Positions 1 through 8,259 of a stretch of 64,000 nt of DNA are shown piece by piece. The DNA is from Bacillus alkalicellulosilyticus (lineage in GTDB: Bacteria; Bacillota; Bacilli; Bacillales; Bacillaceae_F): positions 2,574,068 to 2,638,067 of the forward strand of contig NZ_KV917381.1 in NCBI RefSeq assembly GCF_002019795.1, in the 5' to 3' direction. Position 1 is the stretch's first letter; every line of letters starts with the position of its first letter. Position numbers and translations under genes: made by a program. The notes under the pieces are model-generated. The model had not been told where the DNA came from and ran no database searches. It was given only the letters and a program-made list of their open reading frames with translations.

Positions 1-513
1 TTCATAGAGATGCGACCCTATTACTTCAATCTTTGAGCCAAACCATTTCCCGACTAGAAATAACGTAAGTGTCCAGACAAAGGCAGTACCGTATGAGTAG
101 CGCGCAAAGCTAGGAAACGAAAAACGGTGGACTCCGATTACAAAAGGAACGAGATGACGAACAATCGGTAATACATAACAAAAAGCTGTTGCATACGTGC
201 CATACCTATGAACAATGTAAGTTGCTTTCGACACGATAGGTGTCACTCTTTCAAATTTGGTTAGCCGTGTCATCAAACGATGTCCACAGGTCCTACCTAG
301 TAGAAATAAAATCGTAGCATTTAAAGTCACCGTACCATAGATAATAAGAAACGTTAGTACTGGGTTCAAATAGGTGGTTTCTGAAAGAAATCCCCCTGTC
401 ATTACTACTACTTCATTTGGTATTGGTAACCCGAGTAAACAAATATAAAAGGACAAAAACAAAGTCACATACCCAGACTGGTTAATGAGTTCTACAAACC
501 CGTTACTATCCAC
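1..513 (-). CDS. DedA/SNARE-associated family membrane protein (partial)
   Basis: The reading frame is open to the left window edge, so the C-terminus is missing; about 171 residues are visible. A GTG start at 513 follows an AGAGGG-like ribosome site. The N-terminus carries a membrane segment and the DedA-type GLPIPNEVVVMTGGF stretch near residues 27-42. Further on, a Y-G-T-Y-A-T-A-F-C-Y segment and an R-H-L-V-P-F-V-I-G stretch are typical of the family's re-entrant region. DedA proteins are membrane transporters or flippases involved in lipid carrier recycling and membrane homeostasis. The substrate here cannot be told. Confidence 0.8.
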   Translation of the reverse strand, partial: MDSNGFVELINQSGYVTLFLSFYICLLGLPIPNEVVVMTGGFLSETTYLNPVLTFLIIYGTVTLNATILFLLGRTCGHRLMTRLTKFERVTPIVSKATYIVHRYGTYATAFCYVLPIVRHLVPFVIGVHRFSFPSFARYSYGTAFVWTLTLFLVGKWFGSKIEVIGSHLYE

Positions 514-874
514 CCTAATCCCTCTTCTCTTTTATTCATACACTGATTGTATCTAGTAAAAATAAAGAATTACGTACTGAAAATCTTATGAATTTCTTAA
601 GATTCTTTAAAATAATAAGCCAACCTTTTAGAGCAGCCCTGAGCCATTGCCAGGCCACACTCTCTTCAATAAAGATTTCGTTTTTTATATAGCTGTTCTC
701 TCAAAGCTTGTTGCTCTAGCTTTGGACCTATACGAAAACAGCCTTTTATAAAGATTTTTTTACATTAATAGATAGGAAAAATATTACTTTATGTCGAATG
801 ACTATACTAACAAATAAGCGCTCAACTCTTTACAGGATAAAAAGTACGTAAAAACCGATAATGGGGGAAAAACT
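514..874. other. Intergenic region between divergent genes
   Basis: I see no gene here. A possible sigma-A promoter reads rightward: TTTACA at 759-764, a 17-bp spacer and TATTAC at 782-787, about 90 bp upstream of the 875 start. The rest is A+T-rich sequence without a convincing terminator or repeat. Confidence 0.4.
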
Positions 875-1246
875 ATGAAAGTACCTAAAGTTTTATTAAC
901 TGTGAGCGTAACAATTCTAGCCATTTTTACCGTCGTTGGATATATGTTTTTCGTTGAGGGGCATTATGTACCGGCAGATACACTTTTTGTTAACGAAGTA
1001 ACCGTTTCAGATGAAAACATCTTAATAGACGGAGCAACGATTAGCAGTGGAAATGGTTTTAGTAAGCATAGCTATTTTATTGAAGATGGAAATCTATACG
1101 TTAAGTTAAAATATAGCATCGTAAGTAGATTTAACCCTGGTGGTGATTTTAAAGTATTTATTTCTGAGTCGACCGAAGACATTGCTAAAATTTATATTCA
1201 AGGACTCGAAAAGGACGATAATGAATTGGTTTGGGAAAAGCAATAA
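875..1246 (+). CDS. Hypothetical membrane-anchored small protein
   Basis: This 123-residue protein has one N-terminal hydrophobic segment at about residues 6-27 and then a beta-rich, probably extracytoplasmic domain. There is no lipobox cysteine, so it is likely a single-pass anchor rather than a lipoprotein. The ATG follows GGGGGAAAAACT, a good ribosome site. I do not recognise the family. It stands alone, convergent with trpS, and the two are separated by a hairpin. Confidence 0.65.
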   Translation: MKVPKVLLTVSVTILAIFTVVGYMFFVEGHYVPADTLFVNEVTVSDENILIDGATISSGNGFSKHSYFIEDGNLYVKLKYSIVSRFNPGGDFKVFISESTEDIAKIYIQGLEKDDNELVWEKQ

Positions 1247-1258
1247 TTTAGACAAGCA

Positions 1259-1293
1259 ACCATTCCTCAATAATCAATCAGTTGAGGAATGGT
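1259..1293. terminator. Hairpin between convergent 875 gene and trpS
   Basis: A perfect 12-bp stem (ACCATTCCTCAA with TTGAGGAATGGT) has an 11-nt loop. No strong T-run follows on either strand. It sits exactly between two convergent stop codons, so a bidirectional terminator is likely. Confidence 0.55.
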
Positions 1294-1311
1294 CTTACCT
1301 GCTTGAAAACT

Positions 1312-2307
1312 CTATCTCAAGCCTATCTTTTCTTTTATTTCTTGTAAAAATGGTTTGCTAATGGCTCTTGCCTTTTCTGCGCCTTCTTCTAGTATCGCTT
1401 CTATCTTTTTAGGCGAAGCCATAAGTTCTTTGTACGTTTCGTACGGTTCTTCTAAAAATCGATTCATCACAACATACAATTCATGTTTTGCCTCTCCCCA
1501 CGAGATTCCTCTTCCATATCGCTCTTGCATTTGTACAATTTCCGCTTCACTCGCAAACTCTTTGTAGAGCATAAACAAAATCGATGTTGTCGGGTCCTTC
1601 GGAGAATCTGGCGGCAAAGAATCTGTCTTTATTTTATTAATGCGTTTTTGTAATTCCTTTGGTTCACAAAATAAAGGAATCGTATTATCATAACTCTTAC
1701 TCATCTTTCTCCCATCTAATCCAGGTAAAACAGCGGTGTCTTCTTCAATTTTGGATTCGGGTAACACAAACGTGGGACCATAGATTTTGTTAAAGCTTTC
1801 GGCAATGTCCCTTGCTATTTCCACATGTTGCACTTGGTCTTTGCCAACTGGGACAATGTCTGCTTTAAACATCAGCATATCTGCTCCCATTAAAATCGGG
1901 TACGTGTATAGGCCAATATGAATGCCCTCATCTATTTTTCTACTGTTGCTATGATTTTCATCGACTAGGGCTTTATACGCATGAGCACGGTTCATAAGCC
2001 CTTTCGCCGTAAAACAAGCTAAAATCCAGTTCAGTTCAAAGATTTCAGGAATATCTGACTGACGATAAAATATCGCTTTGTTTACATTAAGTCCTAAGGC
2101 AATCCATGTAGCCGCACTTCCATATGTTAGCTGTCGTAACTCACTTCCATCATGAATTTTCGTAACACCATGAGCATTTGGTATAAAGTAGGTAGGTTGA
2201 TAGTCAGCCACCTTCGCTAAAGCTAATGCCGGTTTTATCGCACCAATGTAATTACCAACATGAATGTGCCCCGTTGGTTTTATTCCGGTTAACACTGTTT
2301 TTTTCAT
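1312..2307 (-). CDS. trpS: Tryptophanyl-tRNA synthetase
   Basis: This class Ic aminoacyl-tRNA synthetase charges tRNA-Trp with tryptophan in the cytoplasm. The HIGH-type signature appears as TGHIHVGNYIGA near residues 12-23. The KMSKS loop appears as GRKMSKSYDN near residue 200. At 331 residues it matches bacterial TrpS. The ATG follows AAAAGGAGGAAAAAAG. A tryptophan-specific T-box leader lies directly upstream, so expression should rise when tRNA-Trp is uncharged. Identification is secure. Whether the genome holds a second trpS cannot be seen. Confidence 0.97.
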   Translation of the reverse strand: MKKTVLTGIKPTGHIHVGNYIGAIKPALALAKVADYQPTYFIPNAHGVTKIHDGSELRQLTYGSAATWIALGLNVNKAIFYRQSDIPEIFELNWILACFTAKGLMNRAHAYKALVDENHSNSRKIDEGIHIGLYTYPILMGADMLMFKADIVPVGKDQVQHVEIARDIAESFNKIYGPTFVLPESKIEEDTAVLPGLDGRKMSKSYDNTIPLFCEPKELQKRINKIKTDSLPPDSPKDPTTSILFMLYKEFASEAEIVQMQERYGRGISWGEAKHELYVVMNRFLEEPYETYKELMASPKKIEAILEEGAEKARAISKPFLQEIKEKIGLR

Positions 2308-2332
2308 CTTTTTTCCTCCTTTTAAATAGGAA

Positions 2333-2617
2333 ACACAAAAAAGGCTACTTCATCCGTAAAAAGGACGAGTAACCCGTGGTGCCACCTTCATTCGTTTATT
2401 TAATCATAAACGCACTTTATCCGTACGGAAGCGATCATGATTCTTCGATACGTAGTCTTTTGTAACGGTAAGACATCCGCTAGACCTACTATCTGTTCAG
2501 CCTAGAAGCTCAGAAGCCCATTCAACCTTCTTCCTGTACTGATTCACACCAACCATCAGCTCTCTTAAACATTCAAAAAGTTTACTCTTCTTCATCATCG
2601 CTTAGTTTACATTTATT
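2333..2617 (-). promoter_or_regulatory. T-box riboswitch leader of trpS (Trp specifier)
   Basis: Read on the minus strand, the leader has a stem I region with the GAGCTGATGG...GGTG pattern at about 2560-2540. The specifier loop has GAA-TGG-GC, and the TGG (Trp) codon lies at 2518-2520. The conserved T-box AAGGTGGCACCACGGG lies at 2388-2373. A terminator stem of about 11 bp with one bulge ends in six T's at about 2377-2336. Uncharged tRNA-Trp would pair with the specifier and the T-box UGGN and favour the antiterminator. The specifier codon agrees with the downstream gene. Confidence 0.93.
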
Positions 2618-2623
2618 TCTTTT

Positions 2624-2652
2624 ATCGTAGACTGCAGTGCCCGAAAAATCAA
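2624..2652 (-). promoter_or_regulatory. Candidate sigma-A promoter of trpS leader
   Basis: On the minus strand TTGATT (2652-2647), a 17-bp spacer and TACGAT (2629-2624) lie just upstream of the T-box leader. This is a motif match only. Confidence 0.5.
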
Positions 2653-2763
2653 GTAGACTTCGAAAAATAAGGCTATTGTCTTATTACCTGTGGGAAGAAG
2701 AACAGAAATACATACCAACTCACACCGTTCAATGATGACAAGATTAATCTGTACTGTTAGGTA

Positions 2764-2792
2764 TTGATCAATTTACCAATATAAGGTATTAT
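2764..2792 (+). promoter_or_regulatory. Candidate promoter of leader peptide / rsgA-like operon
   Basis: TTGATC at 2764-2769, a 17-bp spacer and TATTAT at 2787-2792 give a sigma-A-like arrangement about 45 bp upstream of the leader peptide's ribosome site. An overlapping TATAAT at 2792-2797 is another possible -10 with a poorer spacing. Confidence 0.5.
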
Positions 2793-2844
2793 ATAATCAG
2801 CTTAGAAATAAGCAAGTTCCTGACACGAAAGGAGATGTGTTTTA

Positions 2845-2877
2845 ATGACAACTATTTATATGGTGATTTTGTCTTAA
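2845..2877 (+). CDS. Putative leader peptide MTTIYMVILS
   Basis: A ten-codon frame starts with ATG 11 nt downstream of a strong AAAGGAG and ends in TAA. It is followed at once by three hairpins, two of which are terminator-like, before the rsgA-like gene. Short translated leaders of this kind sit upstream of antibiotic-responsive genes in Gram-positive bacteria. Ribosome stalling on the leader shifts the RNA fold so that transcription reads on. I infer that role from layout only. Confidence 0.55.
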   Translation: MTTIYMVILS

Positions 2878-2889
2878 AACTGAATAGCA

Positions 2890-3061
2890 GGCATACATGA
2901 AAAAAAGCGGGTAAATCCCCGTATTATTTGGTATGCCATCCGAAGTAACCTTTCGTGAATATTGCTGTTTGCAAGATACGATGATGAAGGTCGTATCATT
3001 TTTGCGTCCTAATGCCGCGTGACAGCAGCTTCTTTAGAGGCTGCTTGTCCGTGGCATTTTT
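2890..3061 (+). promoter_or_regulatory. Tandem hairpin attenuator upstream of rsgA-like gene
   Basis: Three hairpins follow the leader peptide. The first has GGCATAC (2890-2896) pairing with GTATGCC (2931-2937) around an inner GCGGG/CCCGT stem. The second has GATACGA (2975-2981) pairing with TCGTATC (2991-2997), then a T-rich tail, and looks like a terminator. The third is a long imperfect stem at 3012-3057 (ATGCC...GGCAT) ending in five T's. The operon's ATG comes 42 nt later. Two terminators in series in a leader point to conditional transcription. Confidence 0.65.
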
Positions 3062-3102
3062 GCGTTCAAAAAAACAACATTAAAAAGGAGCTAACAAAGA
3101 AC

Positions 3103-4176
3103 ATGATTGATTTAAAAACTTATGGTTACACAGAAATACAAGAAATACCTGACGATGTATTGCCTGGCAGAGTGACGGAGCTTCAACGAGATCAATTTAC
3201 GGTCATGACCGAGCGCGGCGAAGTAAAGGCAGTGCTCAAAGGTGTATTTTATCATAACGCACAAACGCGAGAAGACTTCCCGTGTGTTGGTGATTTTGTC
3301 TTGCTGGACTACAATGAAAGCGGAAGTTCTCTCATCGTCAAGGTATTGCCTCGTCGCTCTAAGTTCTCACGCGCTGATTACTCAGGACATGATGCAGATT
3401 ATGCCAAAACCGTGCTAGAGCAGGTCGTCGCTACCAACTTTGACTATGTGTTTATCCTTTCTTCGCTGAATTGGGATTTCAACGTTTCCCGCATCATGAG
3501 ATATGTTACACAAGCTAGACAAAGTGGCGGACAGCCGGTAGTCATTTTGACCAAGGCAGACCTCGTTGAAGATTATCATCACCCCATCACAGAAGTCGCA
3601 CAAAGCATACCTGATGTGCCAGTTCACGCGGTTTGCAGTCATACAGCCCTAGGGCTGAACGAACTCGGTACCTACTTGATGCCTGGCAACACAGTTGTCT
3701 TTCTCGGCATGTCTGGCGTCGGAAAATCATCTCTGCTTAATGCTTTGATGGAAGAGGATGTAATGAAGGTTCAAGCGATTCGCGAGGTAGACAGCCGCGG
3801 GCGACATACAACTACGCACCGTCAGCTGTTTATGCTCCCATCTGGGGCCATGGTCATTGATACTCCTGGTATGCGTGAGCTTGGGCTCTTTGATGCGGAA
3901 GACGGCATTCGTGCAGGCTTTAGCGATGTCGAAGATTTATTCACGCAATGCCGATTTACCGATTGTCGTCACCAAACCGAGCCGGGATGTGCCGTTCTCA
4001 ACGCACTTACTGACGGTTCGTTACTCCAGGAACGGTGGGATCAATATGTTGCCCAGCAGCACGAGAATATGTATGTCCAAGATAAAGCGAGCTACCTCAT
4101 CGACAAGAGGGCTCGAGGCAAAACGACCGCCATTTGGAGCAAGCAAAAAAAGAAAAATGGAGGTTGGAAAAAATGA
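3103..4176 (+). CDS. RsgA-like circularly permuted GTPase (ribosome small subunit-dependent)
   Basis: The frame is open from 3019, but the ATG at 3103 has the ribosome site (AAAAAGGAG, 12 nt upstream) and removes a stretch encoded by the leader hairpin, so I use it; the product is 357 residues. An N-terminal OB-fold is followed by a permuted GTPase domain: TKAD (G4), then GMSGVGKSS (P-loop), then DTPGM (G3). The C-terminus holds a C-x-C-R-H-x-C type zinc site. RsgA helps mature the 30S subunit and releases RbfA. The housekeeping copy in Bacillus normally lies in the prpC-prkC cluster, so this one, paired with a phosphotransferase and behind an attenuator, is probably an inducible paralogue. 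Its stop overlaps the next gene's start (ATGA). Confidence 0.88.
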   Translation: MIDLKTYGYTEIQEIPDDVLPGRVTELQRDQFTVMTERGEVKAVLKGVFYHNAQTREDFPCVGDFVLLDYNESGSSLIVKVLPRRSKFSRADYSGHDADYAKTVLEQVVATNFDYVFILSSLNWDFNVSRIMRYVTQARQSGGQPVVILTKADLVEDYHHPITEVAQSIPDVPVHAVCSHTALGLNELGTYLMPGNTVVFLGMSGVGKSSLLNALMEEDVMKVQAIREVDSRGRHTTTHRQLFMLPSGAMVIDTPGMRELGLFDAEDGIRAGFSDVEDLFTQCRFTDCRHQTEPGCAVLNALTDGSLLQERWDQYVAQQHENMYVQDKASYLIDKRARGKTTAIWSKQKKKNGGWKK

Positions 4177-5189
4177 ATATTAACCTTGAAACACTATCCC
4201 TTGCCTTAAGCAAACAATTAAAAAAAGATATCCTATCTGCGGATTACAAAAGCACCCCGTTGCAGGGTGGAACTGTCGGAAACGTACTTCTCGTAACAGG
4301 AAATGTCGAAACCACTGATGGCGAAAAATTACCTTACCGTATCGTGCTAAAGATCCAGAAAAAGTGGGAACGTTTTGGTGACCCAAACTCATGGCGTCGG
4401 GAATTTGACCTTTATCAGTCTGAGCTAGGAACAACTTTTACCGATAGTATTCGCTGGCCGATATGTTATCACGCTGAAATCAATGCCGAAGAAAGTGAGT
4501 TTCAATTATGGTTAGAATATATTGATGGAATAACCGGTTTAGACTTAACTGGTGACATGATTGAAATGGCTGCACTGGAGTTAGGACGATATCAGGGCAA
4601 GCTGTATGTTGAGCAGCCCACCTTGTTGCAGAACCTGCCCAACCTGAGCCACGCCGATCTAATGAAGGAGACGTATCTGCATTATCGATCATGGCCGGTC
4701 GTCTACGATTATATACGTTCAGAGGACTGCGAATTCCCAAGTCATGTTAGGCAAATGCTCATCGACATCGATGAGCACGCAGACGAGATACTTGAACGAA
4801 TTGAAAAGTTGCCCCTCGTGCTATGTCATCGGGACTTCTGGATAACCAATCTTATTTTTACCGATGAAAAAATTAGACTAATAGACTGGGATACTAGTGG
4901 ATGGGGTTATCTAGGAGAAGATCTCGCAGCCCTAATCGCGGATGAAGCGGATATCGAGCACATGGTCGAATATTACCAGCGATGCGTCCCCGCCTATTAC
5001 AAAGGCTTTTCGGAATACGCAAATATATCTCATAACGCTGATGATTGCGTCTACGAGATGATCCTTCTTTTATTTGGGTATCGGCTTGTGGAGTGGTTTC
5101 TCCATACAGAAGATACTAACGAGAAGACGAAGCATGTTCTAACGCTTCAAAAAATCTATGAAATGAAAACTAGCCCTATTCTAGGTTGA
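4173..5189 (+). CDS. APH-family phosphotransferase
   Basis: A kinase-like small-molecule phosphotransferase of 338 residues, counted from the ATG at 4173 that overlaps the preceding stop and follows GGAGG. The catalytic loop reads LVLCHRDFWITNLIF (Brenner-type H-x-D with N five residues later). The metal-binding motif appears as RLIDWDTSGWG. Family members phosphorylate aminoglycosides, macrolides, choline, homoserine or other alcohols, and the substrate cannot be read from the sequence. Coupling to an RsgA-like ribosome factor and a translated leader hints at a response to ribosome-targeting compounds. That is inference. Confidence 0.82.
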   Translation: MNINLETLSLALSKQLKKDILSADYKSTPLQGGTVGNVLLVTGNVETTDGEKLPYRIVLKIQKKWERFGDPNSWRREFDLYQSELGTTFTDSIRWPICYHAEINAEESEFQLWLEYIDGITGLDLTGDMIEMAALELGRYQGKLYVEQPTLLQNLPNLSHADLMKETYLHYRSWPVVYDYIRSEDCEFPSHVRQMLIDIDEHADEILERIEKLPLVLCHRDFWITNLIFTDEKIRLIDWDTSGWGYLGEDLAALIADEADIEHMVEYYQRCVPAYYKGFSEYANISHNADDCVYEMILLLFGYRLVEWFLHTEDTNEKTKHVLTLQKIYEMKTSPILG

Positions 5190-5202
5190 CTTTAGTAAAG
5201 AG

Positions 5203-5244
5203 ACTCCGAAAACCCCTCAATGCATTGGGTTTTCGGAGTTTTTA
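5203..5244 (+). terminator. Rho-independent terminator of rsgA-like/APH operon
   Basis: A perfect 13-bp stem (ACTCCGAAAACCC with GGGTTTTCGGAGT) is followed by TTTT. It ends the rightward operon and lies just before the convergent alkD-like gene. Confidence 0.9.
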
Positions 5245-5252
5245 GCATTATA

Positions 5253-5936
5253 CTATTTCTTTTTTTTTACGATTCGTAATCCTTCTCTTTTACTTAAGCT
5301 TGAAAGCTTGTCTTCATGAGCGGAGACAAAAGCAACTACTGAACTAGGATTCGTCTTAGAGTACTCTCTAAGAGCCCAACCAATTCCCTTCTGGATAAAG
5401 AACTCCTTAGACTCAGCACATTTGAGGATGTACTGATAAAGCAACCTCTCATCAGTGTCTGCCTTATATTTTAATTGAAATAAGATGGCACTTCTCTGTA
5501 ACCAGATGTTTTCCGAGTTCATCCACTTGTTCGTGAAGGGTAAAATAAGATGTGGATACATTTGAAAAAAATTTCCTACTAAACGAGTCGCAATCCAATC
5601 CACTGAATCCCACCATGATTTACTTACTATCAAGTCCTCAAGTAATTGAATGTCCCTTTCCTTCCACCTCTTCATACTCCGCTCTAGTAGGTCTAACGCA
5701 ACCATTTGGCATTCGCGCTCTGGTAAATCCCAGAGCTCTTTTATAACATCATGATAGATATCTTCAGGTGGATAGCCTTCCTTTTTAACAAAAACTTTTA
5801 CAATTTCTTTTCGTTTTGGCGATTTAATTCCAAAAAAGACATATTGGTCTCGCATGTACTTTTTCATCTGCATGGCATCATCACGATTCTCATGTTGAGC
5901 CAATAAAGCATGTAACTGAATAGTGTAATCTCGCAC
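5253..5936 (-). CDS. AlkD-like DNA alkylation repair glycosylase
   Basis: A HEAT-like repeat protein of the AlkC/AlkD family, which removes bulky or positively charged alkylated bases such as 7-alkylguanine and 3-alkyladenine from DNA. Family blocks seen are FFGIKSPKRKEI, ELWDLPEREC, VSKSWWDSVDW, NIWLQRSAILFQLKYK and FFIQKGIGWALREYSK. They include the Trp/Asp pair and the second Trp that form the active cleft in B. cereus AlkD. I chose the GTG at 5936: it follows GGGAGG by six bases and matches the length of B. cereus AlkD. A GTG at 5954 would add six residues. The gene lies just downstream of a small zinc-ribbon membrane protein gene and may be co-transcribed with it. Confidence 0.88.
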   Translation of the reverse strand: MRDYTIQLHALLAQHENRDDAMQMKKYMRDQYVFFGIKSPKRKEIVKVFVKKEGYPPEDIYHDVIKELWDLPERECQMVALDLLERSMKRWKERDIQLLEDLIVSKSWWDSVDWIATRLVGNFFQMYPHLILPFTNKWMNSENIWLQRSAILFQLKYKADTDERLLYQYILKCAESKEFFIQKGIGWALREYSKTNPSSVVAFVSAHEDKLSSLSKREGLRIVKKKK

Positions 5937-5957
5937 AGTGTTCCTCCCTTCCACTAG

Positions 5958-6245
5958 CTATTCCTTCCACTTCACGATAAACGGGTAGAATAAAGATAGA
6001 GTTAATGTTAGTAACAGGATGAAAATCGCACTTTCCAACATGCTTAGCCCTAGCTTGTCTGCTGTAAATAACCCAAGAATCGCTGTTAGGTAACTAATAC
6101 TATGAACCCTGAACTTAGTAGATAATGATAGTGGATGTTTCTGTTGACAATGTTCGCATTGGACATCCCTTAATTTCCATAACGACTTGTATAATTTGCT
6201 CCATGTAAACGAGCGCTCACATGAACGGCACGATGCTAACTTCAT
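5958..6245 (-). CDS. CXXC-20-CXXC family zinc-ribbon membrane protein
   Basis: This 95-residue protein has two C-x-x-C knuckles, SCRSC near residue 5 and QCEHCQ near residue 30, about 20 residues apart. Two hydrophobic segments follow in the second half. The pattern fits the small CXXC_20_CXXC family found in Bacillus. Its function is unknown; the two knuckles most likely bind one zinc ion. Its stop is close to the start of the AlkD-like gene. Confidence 0.75.
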   Translation of the reverse strand: MKLASCRSCERSFTWSKLYKSLWKLRDVQCEHCQQKHPLSLSTKFRVHSISYLTAILGLFTADKLGLSMLESAIFILLLTLTLSLFYPFIVKWKE

Positions 6246-6365
6246 TGTAATCTCCTTAACAAATCTAAATATGTATTCATTATAACACCTTAGTGTAAGT
6301 AAAAATCGAGTCTTTTCGTTCTTCCTTTTATCACATTCATAATTCGCTTCTAGATATCCTCATGT

Positions 6366-6403
6366 AAAAAGACTGGAATAAAGGCAACATCCTTTAATCC
6401 CAG
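6366..6403 (-). terminator. Terminator of DrrAB-like operon
   Basis: A stem with CTGGAATAAAGG pairing to CCTTTAATCCCAG (one mismatch) is followed on the minus strand by TTTTT at 6370-6366. It lies just downstream of the permease stop. Confidence 0.85.
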
Positions 6404-6414
6404 CCTGAACTGTT

Positions 6415-7251
6415 TTATTTTTTATTTCGATACAAGTACATGGTTAATGGTGCAAAAATAACTAGTAGTACGAAGGACGCAAGTAACACCCAGAATATAT
6501 CTTGTGTGGTGGCGGTTCCATGCATGAGTCCCCTTATCGCTGTTACGAGTAGGGATATTGGATTTACATCGACAAAAGCTTCTAACCAAGACGGCAAGGT
6601 ACTAGGGTCAACAAATACATTACTGACAAAGGTTAAAGGAAACATAACCATCATACTTATGCCCATAAGCGATTTTTCTGAGCGGACAATTAGCCCTAAA
6701 GTCGTCCAAATCCACGATAAACTAAATGAAAATAAGACTAATAGCGCAACTCCAAACAGGACACCAACGGCTCCTCCATCTGGTCGAAACCCCATAATGA
6801 GCCCAAGAATAATCATGATTGTAGATGCGATCGTATACCTTATCGCATCCATTGATAGCATCCCTACGAGAACAGCTGGCCTCCAAATTGGGAGAGAACG
6901 AAACCGATCAAATATCCCTTTACGAATGTCATTATTAAGCTCCATTCCCGTATACATTGTAATTGTAATGACAGTCATCGCTAAAATGCCTGGAAGAAGA
7001 AACTGTAAATAGTCTGCGGTTGAACCTGCAATCGCCCCACCAAACAAATACGTGAACATCAACAAAAACATAATCGGGAACACCGTAACATCCATCAGTT
7101 GTTCCGGTACATATTTTAGTTTTAGTAAAGCTCTCCAACAAAAAGTCATTGTATTCGAGACCATATTTGGTTTGGGCGGACGTGTTTTCATTGAGAGAAC
7201 CTTCCGCATTTTCTCATCAACTTCAATGTGATTTGGTGAGTGGTTCATCAT
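6415..7251 (-). CDS. ABC-2 type permease, DrrB-like
   Basis: A 278-residue integral membrane protein with about six hydrophobic segments and the ABC-2 signature region ([15 protein letters not shown] near the end). The N-terminus is cytoplasmic and charged. ATG overlaps the stop of the ATPase gene (ATGA), so the two are translationally coupled. Together they form an exporter of the daunorubicin/polyketide type, and the substrate is unknown. Confidence 0.88.
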   Translation of the reverse strand: MMNHSPNHIEVDEKMRKVLSMKTRPPKPNMVSNTMTFCWRALLKLKYVPEQLMDVTVFPIMFLLMFTYLFGGAIAGSTADYLQFLLPGILAMTVITITMYTGMELNNDIRKGIFDRFRSLPIWRPAVLVGMLSMDAIRYTIASTIMIILGLIMGFRPDGGAVGVLFGVALLVLFSFSLSWIWTTLGLIVRSEKSLMGISMMVMFPLTFVSNVFVDPSTLPSWLEAFVDVNPISLLVTAIRGLMHGTATTQDIFWVLLASFVLLVIFAPLTMYLYRNKK

Positions 7252-8207
7252 TCAACCTCCTCTGACGGTCGTCCTGTTAATGATAAAAACACTTCATCTA
7301 AGCTCGGTTGACCGAGTGAGAAGTCCGAAACTCTAATATCGGCTTTTGATAAAGCGTCGAGAGCTCGCGAAACAAGTGCCAGATCCGTAACTCTTGCAGA
7401 AAGAGCGGTTGGGTCAGATTCAAGCTGAATACTTGTATGTAAGGTGTCTTTTAAAACTTTTTCTGCCAGTGCTCTTGCTTCTTGGTCAAATAAGCGAACA
7501 TATAATGTTCCCTCACCTACAGATGCTTTCAGCTCATTGCTTGTGCCTTCTGCAATAATTTTCCCTTGGTCAATGACGGCAATTCGGTCAGCTAACTGGT
7601 CCGCTTCTTCTAAATATTGAGTGGTCAGTAACACTGTTGTCCCTGTTTGTACAAGTGCGCGAACAATATCCCAGACTTGGTTTCGACTCCGTGGGTCTAG
7701 TCCTGTCGTCGGTTCGTCTAAGAACAACAGGTCAGGTGTAACGACAATGCTCGCAGCAATATCAATTCGCCGTCTCATCCCACCAGAATAGGTTTTTACT
7801 TGTTTATTCGCGGCTTCAAGTAAACCAAACGCATCAAGTAGCTCTAATGCTCTTTCTTTCGCTTGCCTACGCGAAAATCCCAGAAGTTTTGCAATTAGTA
7901 GAAGATTTTCAGTTCCCGATAAATCTTCGTCTACAGAAGCAAACTGACCTGTCAAGCTAACACGAGACCGTACCGCATCTGCTTCCTCCACTAAGTCATG
8001 ACCTAATATTTTCGCATTTCCACCATCAGGTTGTAATAATGTAGCTAACATTCGAATTGTTGTCGTCTTCCCAGCACCATTAGGTCCAAGAAAGCCATAA
8101 ACCGTGCCTTTTTTAATCGCTAAATCGACACCATCGACAGCACGATTCGTTCCAAAAACTTTTACGAGACCCTTTGCTTCAATCGCTAGGTCTTGTTGAG
8201 TATACAT
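7248..8207 (-). CDS. ABC transporter ATP-binding protein, DrrA-like
   Basis: An ATPase of about 319 residues. It has Walker [10 protein letters not shown] near residue 43, signature [12 protein letters not shown], Walker [14 protein letters not shown] and the H-loop region replaced by [11 protein letters not shown], with Gln where many ABC proteins carry His. This Q-loop/H-loop pattern and the long C-terminal extension are usual in the DrrA (daunorubicin resistance) subfamily. The ATG at 8207 follows AGGGGGAG, while a GTG one codon earlier is less well spaced. It powers the permease encoded immediately downstream. Confidence 0.92.
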   Translation of the reverse strand: MYTQQDLAIEAKGLVKVFGTNRAVDGVDLAIKKGTVYGFLGPNGAGKTTTIRMLATLLQPDGGNAKILGHDLVEEADAVRSRVSLTGQFASVDEDLSGTENLLLIAKLLGFSRRQAKERALELLDAFGLLEAANKQVKTYSGGMRRRIDIAASIVVTPDLLFLDEPTTGLDPRSRNQVWDIVRALVQTGTTVLLTTQYLEEADQLADRIAVIDQGKIIAEGTSNELKASVGEGTLYVRLFDQEARALAEKVLKDTLHTSIQLESDPTALSARVTDLALVSRALDALSKADIRVSDFSLGQPSLDEVFLSLTGRPSEEVE

Positions 8208-8259
8208 CACACATGCTCCCCCTCTTTTAAATTGTTCTCCTTATGACTATGAGCGACAA

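Noticed and set aside
3019-3102. N-terminal extension of the RsgA-like protein (28 residues)
   Set aside because: It is read through a terminator hairpin, has no ribosome site, and RsgA homology starts after the ATG at 3103.
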